A stretch of 64,000 nt of DNA from Sphingomonas ginsenosidimutans (GTDB lineage: Bacteria > Pseudomonadota > Alphaproteobacteria > Sphingomonadales > Sphingomonadaceae). Below, one piece after another: positions 43,558 to 52,904 of the stretch. Where the stretch lies: positions 558,001 to 622,000 of the forward strand of contig NZ_NWVD01000001.1 of NCBI RefSeq assembly GCF_002374835.1, given 5' to 3'. Each line of letters begins with the position of its first letter. The stretch's first letter is position 1. The notes under the pieces were generated by a model that was not told the origin of the DNA, did not search any database, and saw only the letters and a program-made list of their open reading frames with translations. The position numbers and the translations under genes were made by a program.

Positions 43558-44007
43558 TCATTGCAGCAGTTCGTCGCGGACGCGAATCGCGTGGATCGAC
43601 AGCTGCACTTCCACCAGGAAGGCGACGAAGGCGGCGATCAGCAGCGACATCGCGGCGATGAAGCTGAATGCGACGATTTCCGCCAGCCGGTATCGCGTCA
43701 GCGCGCCCACGAAGAGCATCGCGACCACCGCGCAGGTCGCGACCGCGCTGCCCACCGCCAGCGCCAGCGCGCGGTTGATGACCGTCATTCGCCGTGCCAG
43801 CAGCCGCAGTTCCTGAACCACGGCGGTGCGGGCGTCCGCCGCCAGCCGGCCGTGGCGCTCCTCCAGCTGGCGCGCGCGATCGACGACCCGCGCCAGCCGC
43901 CCGGCCAGGACGTTGAGCAGGGCGCCGATGCCGGTCAGCATAAACACCGGGCTTACCGAAGCGTGGATCGCCTCGACGATCGTGGGGAGGGCGGGGCTGT
44001 AGTCCAT
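43558..44007 (-). CDS. DUF2721 membrane protein (149 aa)
   Basis: Three hydrophobic segments (about 14-33, 73-95, 105-130) with the family pattern SPVFMLTGIGALLNVLAGRLARVVDRARQLE and LLARRMTVINRALALAVGSA. The function is unknown. The ATG at 44007 (MDYSPALPT) has GGAAGGGGG upstream; the upstream open frame is not conserved-looking. It is likely to form a two-gene operon with the NAPE-PLD-like hydrolase. Confidence 0.85.
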   Translation of the reverse strand: MDYSPALPTIVEAIHASVSPVFMLTGIGALLNVLAGRLARVVDRARQLEERHGRLAADARTAVVQELRLLARRMTVINRALALAVGSAVATCAVVAMLFVGALTRYRLAEIVAFSFIAAMSLLIAAFVAFLVEVQLSIHAIRVRDELLQ

Positions 44008-44080
44008 GGCGCCCCCTTCCTGCCGCGCGGCGCGGCCGGGCACAACCGGTTGGTAACGGCCTGTCGCTAGGTGCCGAAAC

Positions 44081-45160
44081 ATGACCGATGCCGCATGGCC
44101 GCCCCCTGACCTGAACGCCGCACCCGGTCGCGCGGTCGCAACGTGCGTCGCGGGCTTGCCCGACACGATCGACGCAATTGCCGCCACCGCGCCCGACACG
44201 CACCGCTTCCTGCGTCGTCAATGGTTTGCCGCCGCGGTGGATACTTATGGCGGGCCGGCGCGCACGATCGTGGCCGCGCAGGACGGCGTCGTGATGATGG
44301 CGATCCCGATCGTTGCTGCCGGGCCGCACTGGGCAGGTATCGGCGCGGTGCCGGGGTGCTACTGGCCGTTCCGCAGCGTCCCGGTGGCCGCGGCGGCCAG
44401 TGTGGAGGCGGCGGATGCGGCGCTGGTCGTGCTGGCGCGCGCGGTGCGGGCGCTGCGAATCGGGCCGGTCTATGACGACGATCCCGCATTGGCGTTGTTG
44501 CTGGCGCGGGCGCGCGCCGCCGGCTGGGGCGTCGTGGCGCGGCCGGTGGCGGACAGTTATCTCCTGGACATGGTCGCGGCGCGGGCAGGGGGGCAGTGGC
44601 CGCGCGGCTCGACGCTGCGCAAGAACCGCTTCCACGAAAAGCACCTGGCCGGGCATGGCGCGCTCGACTGGCGGTTCGCCCGAAAGGACGACTGGCCGGC
44701 GGTGTTCGACGCCATGGCATCGGTGGAGGAGCGCAGCTGGATCGCAGACCGTACCGATGGTCGCGACGCCAAATTCACCGGCGCCGGCCATGGCGCGTTC
44801 TTCCGCGCGGCGGCGCGTGATCCGGTCATCGCCGGGATGTTCCACGCCGCATTGCTGTACATCGATGACGTGCCGGCGGCCTTTTCCTTCGACCTGGACG
44901 CCGGCGCGACCAAATATGCGATCGCCAACAGCTATGATCCGGCCTTCGCGAAACATTCGCCGGGCAAGCTGCTGTACTACCGCAACCTGGTCGAGGCGAT
45001 GGAGCGGGGGATCGAGCGGGTCGACTGGGGCGCGGGCGACAGCGGCTACAAGCGGGTGATCGGCGCAAGTGAGGGGCCGGCGATCCGCGACTGGTTGCTG
45101 CTGCGCCCTGGCCTCGTCGCGTGCTGTGCGCCGCTGGTGCAACGCGCGCTGCGCGGGTAA
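44081..45160 (+). CDS. BioF2/CelD-like GNAT acetyltransferase
   Basis: 359 residues of the tandem-GNAT type (Acetyltransf_6). The C-terminal half contains STLRKNRFHEKHLAGHGALDW, VEERSWIADRTDG, AAFSFDLDAGATKYAIANSYDPAF and GKLLYYRNLVEAMERGIERVDWGAGDSGYKR, all typical. Relatives take part in polysaccharide or lipid acylation in proteobacteria. The target here is unknown. It is monocistronic, convergent with the TetR gene with two bases between stops. Confidence 0.83.
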   Translation: MTDAAWPPPDLNAAPGRAVATCVAGLPDTIDAIAATAPDTHRFLRRQWFAAAVDTYGGPARTIVAAQDGVVMMAIPIVAAGPHWAGIGAVPGCYWPFRSVPVAAAASVEAADAALVVLARAVRALRIGPVYDDDPALALLLARARAAGWGVVARPVADSYLLDMVAARAGGQWPRGSTLRKNRFHEKHLAGHGALDWRFARKDDWPAVFDAMASVEERSWIADRTDGRDAKFTGAGHGAFFRAAARDPVIAGMFHAALLYIDDVPAAFSFDLDAGATKYAIANSYDPAFAKHSPGKLLYYRNLVEAMERGIERVDWGAGDSGYKRVIGASEGPAIRDWLLLRPGLVACCAPLVQRALRG

Positions 45161-45162
45161 CT

Positions 45163-45825
45163 TCAGCTCGCCGCGGGGTTGAGCAGGATCGCCTCCATCG
45201 CGTCGATGATCCCGGTGAGCGCGTCGGGCCGGCTCCAGAAATGATGATCGCGATTGTCGGAGCGATCGAGTGCGGCTTCGCGCGCGGCTACCAGTGTCTG
45301 CATCGCCAGCCCCGCGAACAGCACGCGCTGGTTGGCGAGCACGACCGGCAAGGGTGTCAGCAGCCGGCGGACGTGATCGACATACCTGCGGTAGCTGTCG
45401 GAATGTTCGGGCACGGTGTCGCGGAACAGTTCGCGCCGTTCGTTCTGGACGTTCACGATGAAGCGGAAATAGGTTTCCTCCTCCCCGGTGTCGCCGCGCA
45501 GCTCGACATTGGGCAGGACGATCGCCTCGACCAGATCGCGCAGCGTCATCCCCGCGCCTTTGCGTTCGGCATCGTCGATCAGCGCCTTTCGCCGTGCCTC
45601 GATAAGGTCCGCGCCGTCGATCAGCAGTTCGCGCAGCAGATCGTCCTTGCTGCCGAAATAATAATGGACGGCGGCGGCATTGCGCTGCCCCGCCGCCTCG
45701 ACCACCTCGCGCATCCCCACCGCGGCGATGCCGCGTTCGGCGAACAACCGCCGCGCGGCGCGCTTCAGCTCGTTGCGGGTCGCACCGCCGCGCGTGGCGG
45801 GGGAGGAAGGGCGGGGCACGGTCAT
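45163..45825 (-). CDS. TetR/AcrR family transcriptional regulator
   Basis: 220 residues. The N-terminal HTH runs from about 16 to 62: RNELKRAARRLFAERGIAAVGMREVVEAAGQRNAAAVHYYFGSKDDLLREL. The ligand-binding half is helical and unassigned. On the same strand upstream are an FMN reductase (47 bases) and an M20 peptidase, so it may control them, but no operator palindrome was recognised between them. Confidence 0.92.
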   Translation of the reverse strand: MTVPRPSSPATRGGATRNELKRAARRLFAERGIAAVGMREVVEAAGQRNAAAVHYYFGSKDDLLRELLIDGADLIEARRKALIDDAERKGAGMTLRDLVEAIVLPNVELRGDTGEEETYFRFIVNVQNERRELFRDTVPEHSDSYRRYVDHVRRLLTPLPVVLANQRVLFAGLAMQTLVAAREAALDRSDNRDHHFWSRPDALTGIIDAMEAILLNPAAS

Positions 45826-45872
45826 AGCCGTTCAACATCGGCGAAATCCCGCGCCCCGGCAAGCATCCGCGA

Positions 45873-46487
45873 TCAGGGTGCGGCCGGATAGCCGTCCTTC
45901 TTCAGCAAGCGGGCGAGATGCGCGGCGTTGGTGGCCAGCATCGCCGCGGTTTGCGACACCTTCTCGGGAGTTTCGGGCAAATCCTTGAAATCGGTCGAAC
46001 CATAGGCCTCGCCGACCCAATAGACCGCGCCGATCGCGGGAATGGTGAAGCCGACGTCGTTGAGCGCCTGGAACATCTGCGCGCTGGAGATATGCGCGCC
46101 GTCCTCGTTCCCGACGATCGCGCAGACCGCGACCTTGCCATAGCTGGGCAGGCGCCCGTCATCGTCGGTTTCGCTCAGGAAGGCGTCCATCCGCTCCATC
46201 ACGCGCTTGGCGACGCTGCCCAACTGCCCCATCCAGATCGGCCCGCCCAGGATCAGGATGTCGGCGTCCATGATGCGGCGGCGCACCTCGGGCCATTCGT
46301 CGCCATCGCCTTCGTCGCTGGTGACGCCCGGCTTGATGTTCATCGCCGCGATCCGCACCGGGGTGTCGGTGACGACACCGTGCTGCGCCAGCGCGTCGGT
46401 CACCACCGCCAGCATCGCATCGGTCGACGATGCGGCGTCGGGATCGGCCTTGAGCGAACAATTGAGGGCAAGGGCGCGCAATGTCAT
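45873..46487 (-). CDS. NADPH-dependent FMN reductase / flavodoxin-like protein
   Basis: 204 residues with a flavodoxin fold: ALNCSLKADPDAASSTDAML as the phosphate loop, ADILILGGPIWMGQLGSVAKRVMERMD and GKVAVCAIVGNEDGAHIS. This is the NAD(P)H:FMN or quinone reductase branch (WrbA/IsiB-like). GGAG lies 7 bases before the ATG at 46487. It sits between an M20 peptidase and a TetR regulator gene, all on the minus strand with gaps of 58 and 47 bases, suggesting one operon. Confidence 0.88.
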   Translation of the reverse strand: MTLRALALNCSLKADPDAASSTDAMLAVVTDALAQHGVVTDTPVRIAAMNIKPGVTSDEGDGDEWPEVRRRIMDADILILGGPIWMGQLGSVAKRVMERMDAFLSETDDDGRLPSYGKVAVCAIVGNEDGAHISSAQMFQALNDVGFTIPAIGAVYWVGEAYGSTDFKDLPETPEKVSQTAAMLATNAAHLARLLKKDGYPAAP

Positions 46488-46545
46488 GGAAAGCTCCGGT
46501 GTGAGGAGCCGGGACAACGCACCGATCGCCGCTTCTGTCCGCGCG

Positions 46546-47853
46546 TCAGCGCCGCTCCGCTGCCAGCCGGCTGATGAGGATCGCGCTGCGCAGCCCCTGC
46601 CGCTGGATGCTCGGCAGGTCGACCCATTCTCCATCGGCATGCGCGCCGTCGCCGGCCGCGCCCATGCCGCCGATCGTGTCCGCATCGGCGGCGACGAAGC
46701 TGGAATCGGCCGCGCCGCGCTTCGCCGGATCATATTCGGGCATGTCGGGCAGCCCCAGATCGCGGTTGACCGCATTGAGCCGTGCCAGCAGCGCACGATT
46801 GCCCGCGGTCGGCGCCATCGGCGGATAGCCTTCGTTGAAGGTCAGCGTCGCGCCGGTGCGCGGCAGATGCTGCGCAACGATCGCCTGCATCTTCGCGCGG
46901 GCGGCTGCCTCCTGCTCCGGCGTCAGCGCGCGCAGGTCGCCGCGCGCCACCGCGCGTTCGGCGACGATATTGGTCTTGCCCGATGCGGTGGCGGTAAAGC
47001 TGTCGCCGACGAAGCCGGCCGGCGTCCCGCCCGCCAGCACGCCGACATTGGCGGTCAGATTGGCTTCGGGCAATTCGCGGCGGAACCCGTCCAGGATACG
47101 CGCCAGCTCGTAATTGGCGCCATAGCCCAGCTCCGCGCCGAACACCCCGCCCGAATGGCCCGGCACTCCGGTGGTGACCAGTTCCCAGTCGGTCGCGCCG
47201 CGCCGCGCGACCGTCCCGGCATCGCCGCCGGGCGTGACCGCTAGCCCTTCATATTCCAGCGCGACATCCGTCCATCTGCCCGCCGCGATCAGATCGGCAC
47301 GCGAGCGCGACAGCGGCTTGCCGCTGCGTTCCTCGTCCCCGGTCAGCACGACCATGACGTCCGCACCCTTCAGCGTGCCGGCCGCCTGCATCGCGCGCAG
47401 CGCCGCGACGATCACCACCATGCCGCCCTTGTCGTCGCCCACCCCCGGACCGATTGCGCGCGTTCCGTCGCGGCGAAAGCCGGTGAAGTGACTGTCGGGT
47501 TCGAACACGGTGTCGATGTGCCCGATCAGCAGCACGCGTTTGCCGCGGCCATCGCCCTTGTGGGTGGCGATCAGATGCCCGGCACGCCCGGTGTCCTTCA
47601 TGTCGACCCAGCGCACGTCGAAGCCCAGCGGCGCCAGTTCGGCGCGCATCATCTCCCCCACCCTGGCCACGCCGGGAAGGTTGAGCGTGCCCGAATTCTG
47701 CAGCACCAGCCGCTCCAGCAGCGCCTCATTCCGCGCCGCATCGGCGGCGATCGTGGCCTTCATCCGCGCCTCGGCCGGTGAAAGGCCGGTGGCGGCGACC
47801 GGCGTGGCGAGACAGGCGGCGAAAAGTGCGGCGGGGGCGAGGAAGCGGCTCAT
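46546..47853 (-). CDS. Exported M20-family metallopeptidase (glutamate carboxypeptidase-like)
   Basis: 435 residues with a signal peptide (MSRFLAPAALFAACLATPVAATG). Zinc ligands: H112 and D114 in IGHIDTVFE, D140 in GPGVGDDKGG, E174-E175 in LTGDEERSG. The dimerisation domain is in the middle (GVPGHSGGVFGAELGYGANYELARIL). The family includes carboxypeptidase G2-like enzymes that release C-terminal glutamate from peptides or folates. The substrate is unknown. It is divergent from the next exported protein. Confidence 0.9.
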   Translation of the reverse strand: MSRFLAPAALFAACLATPVAATGLSPAEARMKATIAADAARNEALLERLVLQNSGTLNLPGVARVGEMMRAELAPLGFDVRWVDMKDTGRAGHLIATHKGDGRGKRVLLIGHIDTVFEPDSHFTGFRRDGTRAIGPGVGDDKGGMVVIVAALRAMQAAGTLKGADVMVVLTGDEERSGKPLSRSRADLIAAGRWTDVALEYEGLAVTPGGDAGTVARRGATDWELVTTGVPGHSGGVFGAELGYGANYELARILDGFRRELPEANLTANVGVLAGGTPAGFVGDSFTATASGKTNIVAERAVARGDLRALTPEQEAAARAKMQAIVAQHLPRTGATLTFNEGYPPMAPTAGNRALLARLNAVNRDLGLPDMPEYDPAKRGAADSSFVAADADTIGGMGAAGDGAHADGEWVDLPSIQRQGLRSAILISRLAAERR

Positions 47854-48000
47854 GCGCCATGCGTAGCGCGCGGGGCCTGTGACGCCAATGTAATGATATG
47901 TTTCGGCTTGTCGCGACGCGGTTGCGGCGTGGGCGGGTCGACATATGTCGATGGGGCCACCGGGCAGGATGGCTCGGGGCACCGCAGAAGGAGAATGCTC

Positions 48001-48435
48001 ATGAGCTTCATCGCCGCTGCCGGGCTGCTGCTTGGCTCCCCGCTCGCCACCGAAACGCATCAGGTGCAGATGGATCATCGCGGCCAGCGCGTCGACGTGA
48101 CCTACCGCAGCGAGGTGGCGGTGCGGCATCGCCAGGTCGGCACCGCGGGTGCCCCGGGGCGTCCGTCGTCGCTGCGCTGTACCTGGTCCGCCTCGGTCGA
48201 CGTCCACCGCGAGGCGCGCCACGCCGCCGGCCATGTCCTGACGCGCCGGATCAGCGCCGACGCGCCGATCAGCGGCACGCGCCCTGGCTGGTGCGATGCG
48301 CAGCGCGGCGCGATCGCACAAGAGATTGCGGCGAAGACCGGGGAAGTGCGCGAGCATCTGCTCGCGGTCGCCGAGCGCGACCAAGCGGCGATGCTGGCCG
48401 AACTGGATGCCGCGCACGATCGGACGCGCGGTTGA
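48001..48435 (+). CDS. Exported protein of unknown function (144 aa)
   Basis: Signal sequence MSFIAAAGLLLGSPLATET. The mature part starts with a beta-rich segment (HQVQMDHRGQRVDVTYRSEVAVRHRQVG) and ends in an amphipathic helix (REHLLAVAERDQAAMLAELDAAHD). It has two cysteines (SLRCTWSAS and PGWCDAQ) that could pair. I recognise no domain. The start at 48001 has AAGGAG seven bases upstream. The next gene begins at or just after its stop. Confidence 0.7.
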   Translation: MSFIAAAGLLLGSPLATETHQVQMDHRGQRVDVTYRSEVAVRHRQVGTAGAPGRPSSLRCTWSASVDVHREARHAAGHVLTRRISADAPISGTRPGWCDAQRGAIAQEIAAKTGEVREHLLAVAERDQAAMLAELDAAHDRTRG

Positions 48436-48437
48436 GG

Positions 48438-49178
48438 GTGCGGCTTCGCATGATGATGGCCGCCGCGCTGTCGGGTGTGGCGGCCTGGCCGGCGGCGGCG
48501 CAGGTGTCGCCGCACGCGGGTGTGGAGATCGCCACGGACGAACGGCGGCGCGGGATCAGTTGGAGCGACGGACAGGCCGCGCCCGCCGCCTGGGGGCGGC
48601 TGGATTTGCCTGCCGGGTTCGATGTCGGCGTTCGCGCGCTGGCAACGCGCGGCGATCCGCGACACGGCGGCGCGGACGCGGTGGTAGAGCCGACGCTGGG
48701 CTATAGCCGCGACGCGGGACTGATCCGCCTCGACCTGTTCGCGACGGGGCATCTGTTCACCGGCGGGGCAGGGGCGCTCGATTATGTCGAGGGCGGGGCC
48801 GGGGCCAGCTACTCGCTGGGACCGGCACAAGTCGCTGCTGAGGCGCGCTACGCCCCGGCGCAGACCGCGATCGGGGGTGACAATCTGTACCTGACGCTGC
48901 GCGGGCGTGTCGGCATCCCGACGACGCCGGTGACGCTGACCGCGGCGGTCGGGCGGTCGAGCGGGACGGTGGGCGATCCGGTAAGGGCGGCACGGCTGCG
49001 GCCTGCGGGGCGCTACGCCGACTGGTCGCTCGGCGCGCAATATGTCGCCGGGCCTCTGACGTTCACGCTGGAGTATACGGGGACCGATATCGACGATGCC
49101 GCGGTTGCTGCATCGCCCTTCGCGGCGCTGCGCCATGCCGGTGACCGGCTGGCGGCGCGCGCGGCAATCAGCTTCTAG
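48438..49178 (+). CDS. TorF-type putative outer-membrane porin (246 aa)
   Basis: Signal peptide (RLRMMMAAALSGVAAWPAAAQ) and then alternating beta-strands ending ALRHAGDRLAARAAISF with a terminal Phe. The block VSPHAGVEIATDERRRGISWSDGQAAPAAW is the opening of the TorF/Gcw_chp putative porin family ('ss.y..RG.s.s...p..q'). The start is uncertain: GTG 48438 gives a positively charged n-region, ATG 48450 is the alternative. It is probably co-transcribed with the previous gene. A terminator follows at 49186. Confidence 0.8.
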   Translation: MRLRMMMAAALSGVAAWPAAAQVSPHAGVEIATDERRRGISWSDGQAAPAAWGRLDLPAGFDVGVRALATRGDPRHGGADAVVEPTLGYSRDAGLIRLDLFATGHLFTGGAGALDYVEGGAGASYSLGPAQVAAEARYAPAQTAIGGDNLYLTLRGRVGIPTTPVTLTAAVGRSSGTVGDPVRAARLRPAGRYADWSLGAQYVAGPLTFTLEYTGTDIDDAAVAASPFAALRHAGDRLAARAAISF

Positions 49179-49185
49179 ACGCAGC

Positions 49186-49214
49186 GGGGCGGCACCCGAT
49201 TGGGATGCCGCCCC
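49186..49214. terminator. Bidirectional terminator between two outer-membrane protein genes
   Basis: GGGGCGGCA ... TGCCGCCCC, with CCC/GGG pairing inside the loop. It is located between convergent stop codons at 49178 and 49222. Confidence 0.65.
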
Positions 49215-49221
49215 GTCATCG

Positions 49222-50082
49222 TCAGAAGCGGAACGCCGCCGTGGCGCGCAGGCTGTGCCAGCGGAACTGCTGGTCCGACCGGCGCAGGTCGGTGCCGTTC
49301 ACCGTCCCGCCGTTCGCCGCATTGGTGAAGGGCGTGCCGGCCGGCCCGCCGACGCGGACGCGATAATCGTCGTCGCGATACTGGTGGTAGAGATATTCCA
49401 TCCCGATCGAGAAATGGTCGCCGAACCGCTGCTCGATGCCGCCGCCGCCCTGGATACCGAACTGGTTGCGATCACCACGCCCGGTGAAGGTGTTGGCGGT
49501 GTTGGTGGTCGAGAACTCGCGGTTGATCCGCGCATAGCCCGGCCCGAACGTGCCGTAGAACAACGTCGAATTGTTCGGAGTGAAACCCGCACGCGCGCGG
49601 ATGCCCGCTTCCCAGGCGATGTCGCGATACATGGTATAGCTGGCCGGGGTGCCGGAGAAACCGGTGACGCTGTCGTTAATCTCCGACTTGCCGAATTCGC
49701 CGACGACGCCGACAACCAGTGCGCCCATCTGCTGATCGATGCCGACGCGTCCGTAATACGCCCAGCTGTCGCGATCCTTGCGGCAGCCGTTGCCGCCGTT
49801 GTTCGGTCCCAGCGACCCGCTGACCCCGCCGCCGCAGAAGCCCGGGCCGAAGGCGTTCGCGCCAGCGGCGTTCAGCACGGTGTCGTTGAAATTGCCGTCC
49901 AGATTGCGATCGAACAGGATGCGCGAGCCGCCGTCGTTGGGCTGGACGTCATAGCCGCCGGTCCCGCCGACGTAGATGCCCGAAAAGCCCTTGCTGACCG
50001 ACGGATCGCCGTTGCTCATTTCCTGCGCGAGCGCAGGGGTAGCGGCCAGCAGCGCGGCGGCGGCCAGAAGATACGCCTTCAT
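49222..50082 (-). CDS. Outer-membrane beta-barrel protein (286 aa)
   Basis: Signal peptide MKAYLLAAAALLAATPALAQ. A small barrel begins GFSGIYVGGTGGYDVQ, the typical first strand of Omp25/Omp31-like alphaproteobacterial proteins. It has strands with alternating hydrophobics (RDIAWEAGIRARAGFTPNN, FSIGMEYLYHQYRDDDYRV) and ends LRATAAFRF. A loop at about 60-105 contains two cysteines. It is a structural or minor porin-like protein; function unknown. Confidence 0.85.
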   Translation of the reverse strand: MKAYLLAAAALLAATPALAQEMSNGDPSVSKGFSGIYVGGTGGYDVQPNDGGSRILFDRNLDGNFNDTVLNAAGANAFGPGFCGGGVSGSLGPNNGGNGCRKDRDSWAYYGRVGIDQQMGALVVGVVGEFGKSEINDSVTGFSGTPASYTMYRDIAWEAGIRARAGFTPNNSTLFYGTFGPGYARINREFSTTNTANTFTGRGDRNQFGIQGGGGIEQRFGDHFSIGMEYLYHQYRDDDYRVRVGGPAGTPFTNAANGGTVNGTDLRRSDQQFRWHSLRATAAFRF

Positions 50083-50164
50083 ACTTCACAACTCCCTGAA
50101 TATGCGCGCGGGCAACGACCGCAGCTTGATCGAGGTTGCGTGACGAATGGTTGCTGGGCGTCGC

Positions 50165-50193
50165 TTGGGGTTTGCGCAGGCTCATCCTATAGC
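50165..50193 (+). promoter_or_regulatory. Candidate parE promoter giving a leaderless mRNA
   Basis: TTGGGG at 50165-50170, a 17-base spacer, TATAGC at 50188-50193; the ATG is at 50200, six bases on. No Shine-Dalgarno sequence is present. Confidence 0.45.
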
Positions 50194-50199
50194 TGGCGC

Positions 50200-52179
50200 A
50201 TGTCCGATCTGTTCGCCTCATCCACCGCCGGGTCCCCCAGCTACGACGCCTCCTCGATCGAGGTGCTCGAGGGGCTGGAGCCGGTCCGCCGTCGCCCCGG
50301 CATGTATGTCGGCGGCACCGACGAACGCGCGCTGCACCATCTGGCCGCCGAGGTGCTGGACAATGCGATGGACGAGGCGGTCGCCGGCCACGCGACGCGG
50401 ATTGAGGTGACGCTGGAGCCGGGCAACCGGCTGACGATCGTCGACAACGGCCGCGGCATCCCGGTCGATCCGCACCCCAAATTCCCCGACAAGTCGGCGC
50501 TGGAGGTGATCCTGTCGACGCTGCATTCGGGCGGCAAGTTCGCGGGCAAGGCCTATGCCACGTCGGGCGGCCTGCACGGCGTCGGCGTATCGGTGGTCAA
50601 TGCGCTGTCGTCGGATACCGTCGTGGAGGTCGCGCGCGAGCGGCAATTGTATCGCCAGCGGTTCGCGCGCGGGATCACGCAGGGGCCGTTGGAGAATGTC
50701 GGCGCGGCGCCCAACCGCCGCGGCACCTCGGTCAGCTTCGTTCCCGATACCGGGATTTTCGGACCCGAGCTGCATTTCAAGCCGGCACGGCTCTACAAGC
50801 TGGCACGATCCAAGGCGTATCTGTTCGCGGGCGTCGAGATCCGCTGGAAATGCGCGCCGGAGCTGGTCGAGGGAACGGACACGCCGGCGGAGGCGGTGTT
50901 CCAGTTTCCCGGCGGGCTGGCCGATCACCTGCGCGAGCAGGTGGGCGGGCGCGAATGCGCCACCGCCGATTTCTTCACCGGGCAACAGGATTTCCCGGAT
51001 GCGCAGGGGAAGGTCGAATGGGCGGTCGCCTGGCCGCTGTGGAGCGACGGCAGCTACAGCTGGTATTGCAACACCATCCCGACCCCCGACGGCGGCACCC
51101 ACGAACAGGGGCTGCGCCAGGCGCTGGTGCGCGGACTTCGCCAGTTCGGCGAGCTGGTGAACAACAAGAAGGCCAAGGAACTGACCGCCGACGACGTGAT
51201 GGTCGGCAGCGAGCTGATGCTTAGCGTGTTCATCCGCGACCCGCAGTTCCAGAGCCAGACCAAGGACCGGCTGACCTCCCCTGAGGCCGCCGGGCTGGTC
51301 GAAAAGGCGATGCGCGATCACTTTGACCATTGGCTGGGCCAGAACATGGAGCGCGGCAAGGCGCTGCTCGGCTATGTCATGGAGCGGATGGACGAACGCC
51401 TGCGCCGCAAGGCCGAGCGCGAGGTGAAGCGCAAGACCGCCACATCCTCGCGCAAGCTGCGGCTGCCGGGCAAGCTGACCGATTGCGCCGCCGATAGCCC
51501 CGAGGGCACCGAGTTGTTCATCGTCGAGGGCGATTCGGCAGGTGGCTCGGCGAAGCAGGCGCGCGACCGCAAGACGCAGGCGATCCTGCCGATCCGCGGC
51601 AAGATCCTGAACGTCGCCAGCGCGACCAGCGCGAAGATCCTCGCCAATCAGGAGATCGCCGACCTGGTCCAGGCGCTCGGTTGCGGTACGCGCAAGGATT
51701 GCCAGCCTGATGCGCTGCGTTACGAGCGGATCGTCATCATGACCGACGCCGACGTCGACGGCGCGCATATCGCGACGCTGCTGATGACGTTCTTCTTCCA
51801 GGAAATGCCCGAGCTCGTGCGGCGCGGGCACCTGTACCTCGCGCAGCCGCCGCTCTATCGCCTGACCGCAGGCGCCAAGAGCCTGTACGCGCGCGACGAC
51901 GCGCATCGTGCCGAGCTGGAACGCACCGCGTTTAAGGGCAAGAAAGTGGATGTCGCGCGCTTCAAGGGGCTGGGCGAGATGAACCCTCAGCAGCTGCGCG
52001 AGACGACCATGGACCCGGCGAAGCGCAGCATGATCCGCATCACCCTGCCGCAGGAATATGAAGAGCGTGCCGGGGTGAAGGATCTGGTCGACCGGCTGAT
52101 GGGGACCAATCCCGCGCACCGTTTCGCCTTCATCCAGGAAAATGCCGCGCGGCTGGACGAGGAGGCCATCGACGCATGA
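50200..52179 (+). CDS. parE: DNA topoisomerase IV subunit B
   Basis: 659 residues. N-terminal GHKL ATPase: LEPVRRRPGMYVGGTDERALHHLAAEVLDNAMDEA, DNGRGIPVD, GGLHGVGVSVVNALS. A transducer domain follows, then the TOPRIM domain with FIVEGDSAGGSAKQARD, DADVDGAHI and the terminal RFKGLGEMNPQQLRETTMDP block. The short C-terminus and DADVDG segment favour ParE over GyrB, which in this group is longer (about 800 residues or more). With ParC it decatenates daughter chromosomes. The stop overlaps the start of yoaK (ATGA). Confidence 0.95.
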   Translation: MSDLFASSTAGSPSYDASSIEVLEGLEPVRRRPGMYVGGTDERALHHLAAEVLDNAMDEAVAGHATRIEVTLEPGNRLTIVDNGRGIPVDPHPKFPDKSALEVILSTLHSGGKFAGKAYATSGGLHGVGVSVVNALSSDTVVEVARERQLYRQRFARGITQGPLENVGAAPNRRGTSVSFVPDTGIFGPELHFKPARLYKLARSKAYLFAGVEIRWKCAPELVEGTDTPAEAVFQFPGGLADHLREQVGGRECATADFFTGQQDFPDAQGKVEWAVAWPLWSDGSYSWYCNTIPTPDGGTHEQGLRQALVRGLRQFGELVNNKKAKELTADDVMVGSELMLSVFIRDPQFQSQTKDRLTSPEAAGLVEKAMRDHFDHWLGQNMERGKALLGYVMERMDERLRRKAEREVKRKTATSSRKLRLPGKLTDCAADSPEGTELFIVEGDSAGGSAKQARDRKTQAILPIRGKILNVASATSAKILANQEIADLVQALGCGTRKDCQPDALRYERIVIMTDADVDGAHIATLLMTFFFQEMPELVRRGHLYLAQPPLYRLTAGAKSLYARDDAHRAELERTAFKGKKVDVARFKGLGEMNPQQLRETTMDPAKRSMIRITLPQEYEERAGVKDLVDRLMGTNPAHRFAFIQENAARLDEEAIDA

Positions 52180-52820
52180 GGCGCCACCCGCGCGCCGACT
52201 GGTGGCTGGCGGCGGCGCTGGCGATGCTGGCCGGGTGCGTCGATGCGATCGGGTTCCTGCGCGCGGGCGGGATGTTCGTGTCGTTCATGAGCGGCAATAC
52301 GACGCGGCTGGCGGTCGACGCGGTCGCGCGACAGGCGGCGGCCTTTACCGCGGCGGGGCTGATCCTCGGCTTTCTGGCGGGGGTGGTCGTCGGGGCGGTG
52401 ATCGCGCAGGCGGCGGGGCAGTGGCAGCGCCCGGCGGTGATCGCGGCGACCGCGCTGCTGCTGGCGCTGGCGGCGGCTTTGTCCGGCTGGCCGCTCGCGG
52501 TGGTGTTGCTGGCGGTGGCGATGGGCGTGCTCAACGCCGTGTTCGAACGCGGCGGGGAGGTGAGCATCGGCGTCACCTATATGACCGGGACGCTGGTCAA
52601 GCTGGGGCAGAACCTGTCCGCCGCGCTGATGGGCACCGCGCCGCGCACGGCCTGGGTGCCGTATCTGCTGCTGTGGAGCGGGCTGGCGGCCGGCGCGGTG
52701 GCGGGTGCGGCGGCATACGGCCGCTACGGCACGGCGATGCTGTGGGTCGCGGCCGGTGCGGCGGCGCTGCTGGCACTGGCAACCGTGCCTGGCGCGGCGG
52801 CGACAGCGCGCGACGGATAG
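52176..52820 (+). CDS. YoaK (DUF1275) family membrane protein
   Basis: 214 residues with six hydrophobic segments. The family motifs are AGCVDAIGFLRAGGMFVSFMSGNTTRLAV near the N-terminus and NAVFERGGEVSIGVTYMTGTLVKLGQNL in the middle. The function is unknown; the family is often called putative transporter. Its ATG overlaps the parE stop, so expression is coupled to parE, although a functional link is not evident. Confidence 0.88.
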   Translation: MRRHPRADWWLAAALAMLAGCVDAIGFLRAGGMFVSFMSGNTTRLAVDAVARQAAAFTAAGLILGFLAGVVVGAVIAQAAGQWQRPAVIAATALLLALAAALSGWPLAVVLLAVAMGVLNAVFERGGEVSIGVTYMTGTLVKLGQNLSAALMGTAPRTAWVPYLLLWSGLAAGAVAGAAAYGRYGTAMLWVAAGAAALLALATVPGAAATARDG

Positions 52821-52835
52821 CCGGCGCGAGTGGTG

Positions 52836-52864
52836 TTGTTCGCGCACGGCTTTGCCGGTATCAG
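52836..52864 (+). promoter_or_regulatory. Candidate argD promoter
   Basis: TTGTTC at 52836-52841, a 17-base spacer and TATCAG at 52859-52864. The predicted start point falls at about 52870, where the terminator-like hairpin begins. Confidence 0.35.
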
Positions 52865-52869
52865 ACGAA

Positions 52870-52904
52870 AAGGGCGGCCGTATCGGGCCGCCCTTGTTCT
52901 TTCT
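52870..52904 (+). terminator. Rho-independent terminator ahead of argD
   Basis: AAGGGCGGCC, loop GTATCG, GGCCGCCCTT followed by GTTCTTTCT. A perfect 10-bp stem with a T-rich tail. It ends only 17 bases before the argD GTG start, so it either ends the parE-yoaK transcript while argD uses the overlapping promoter, or attenuates argD. Confidence 0.75.
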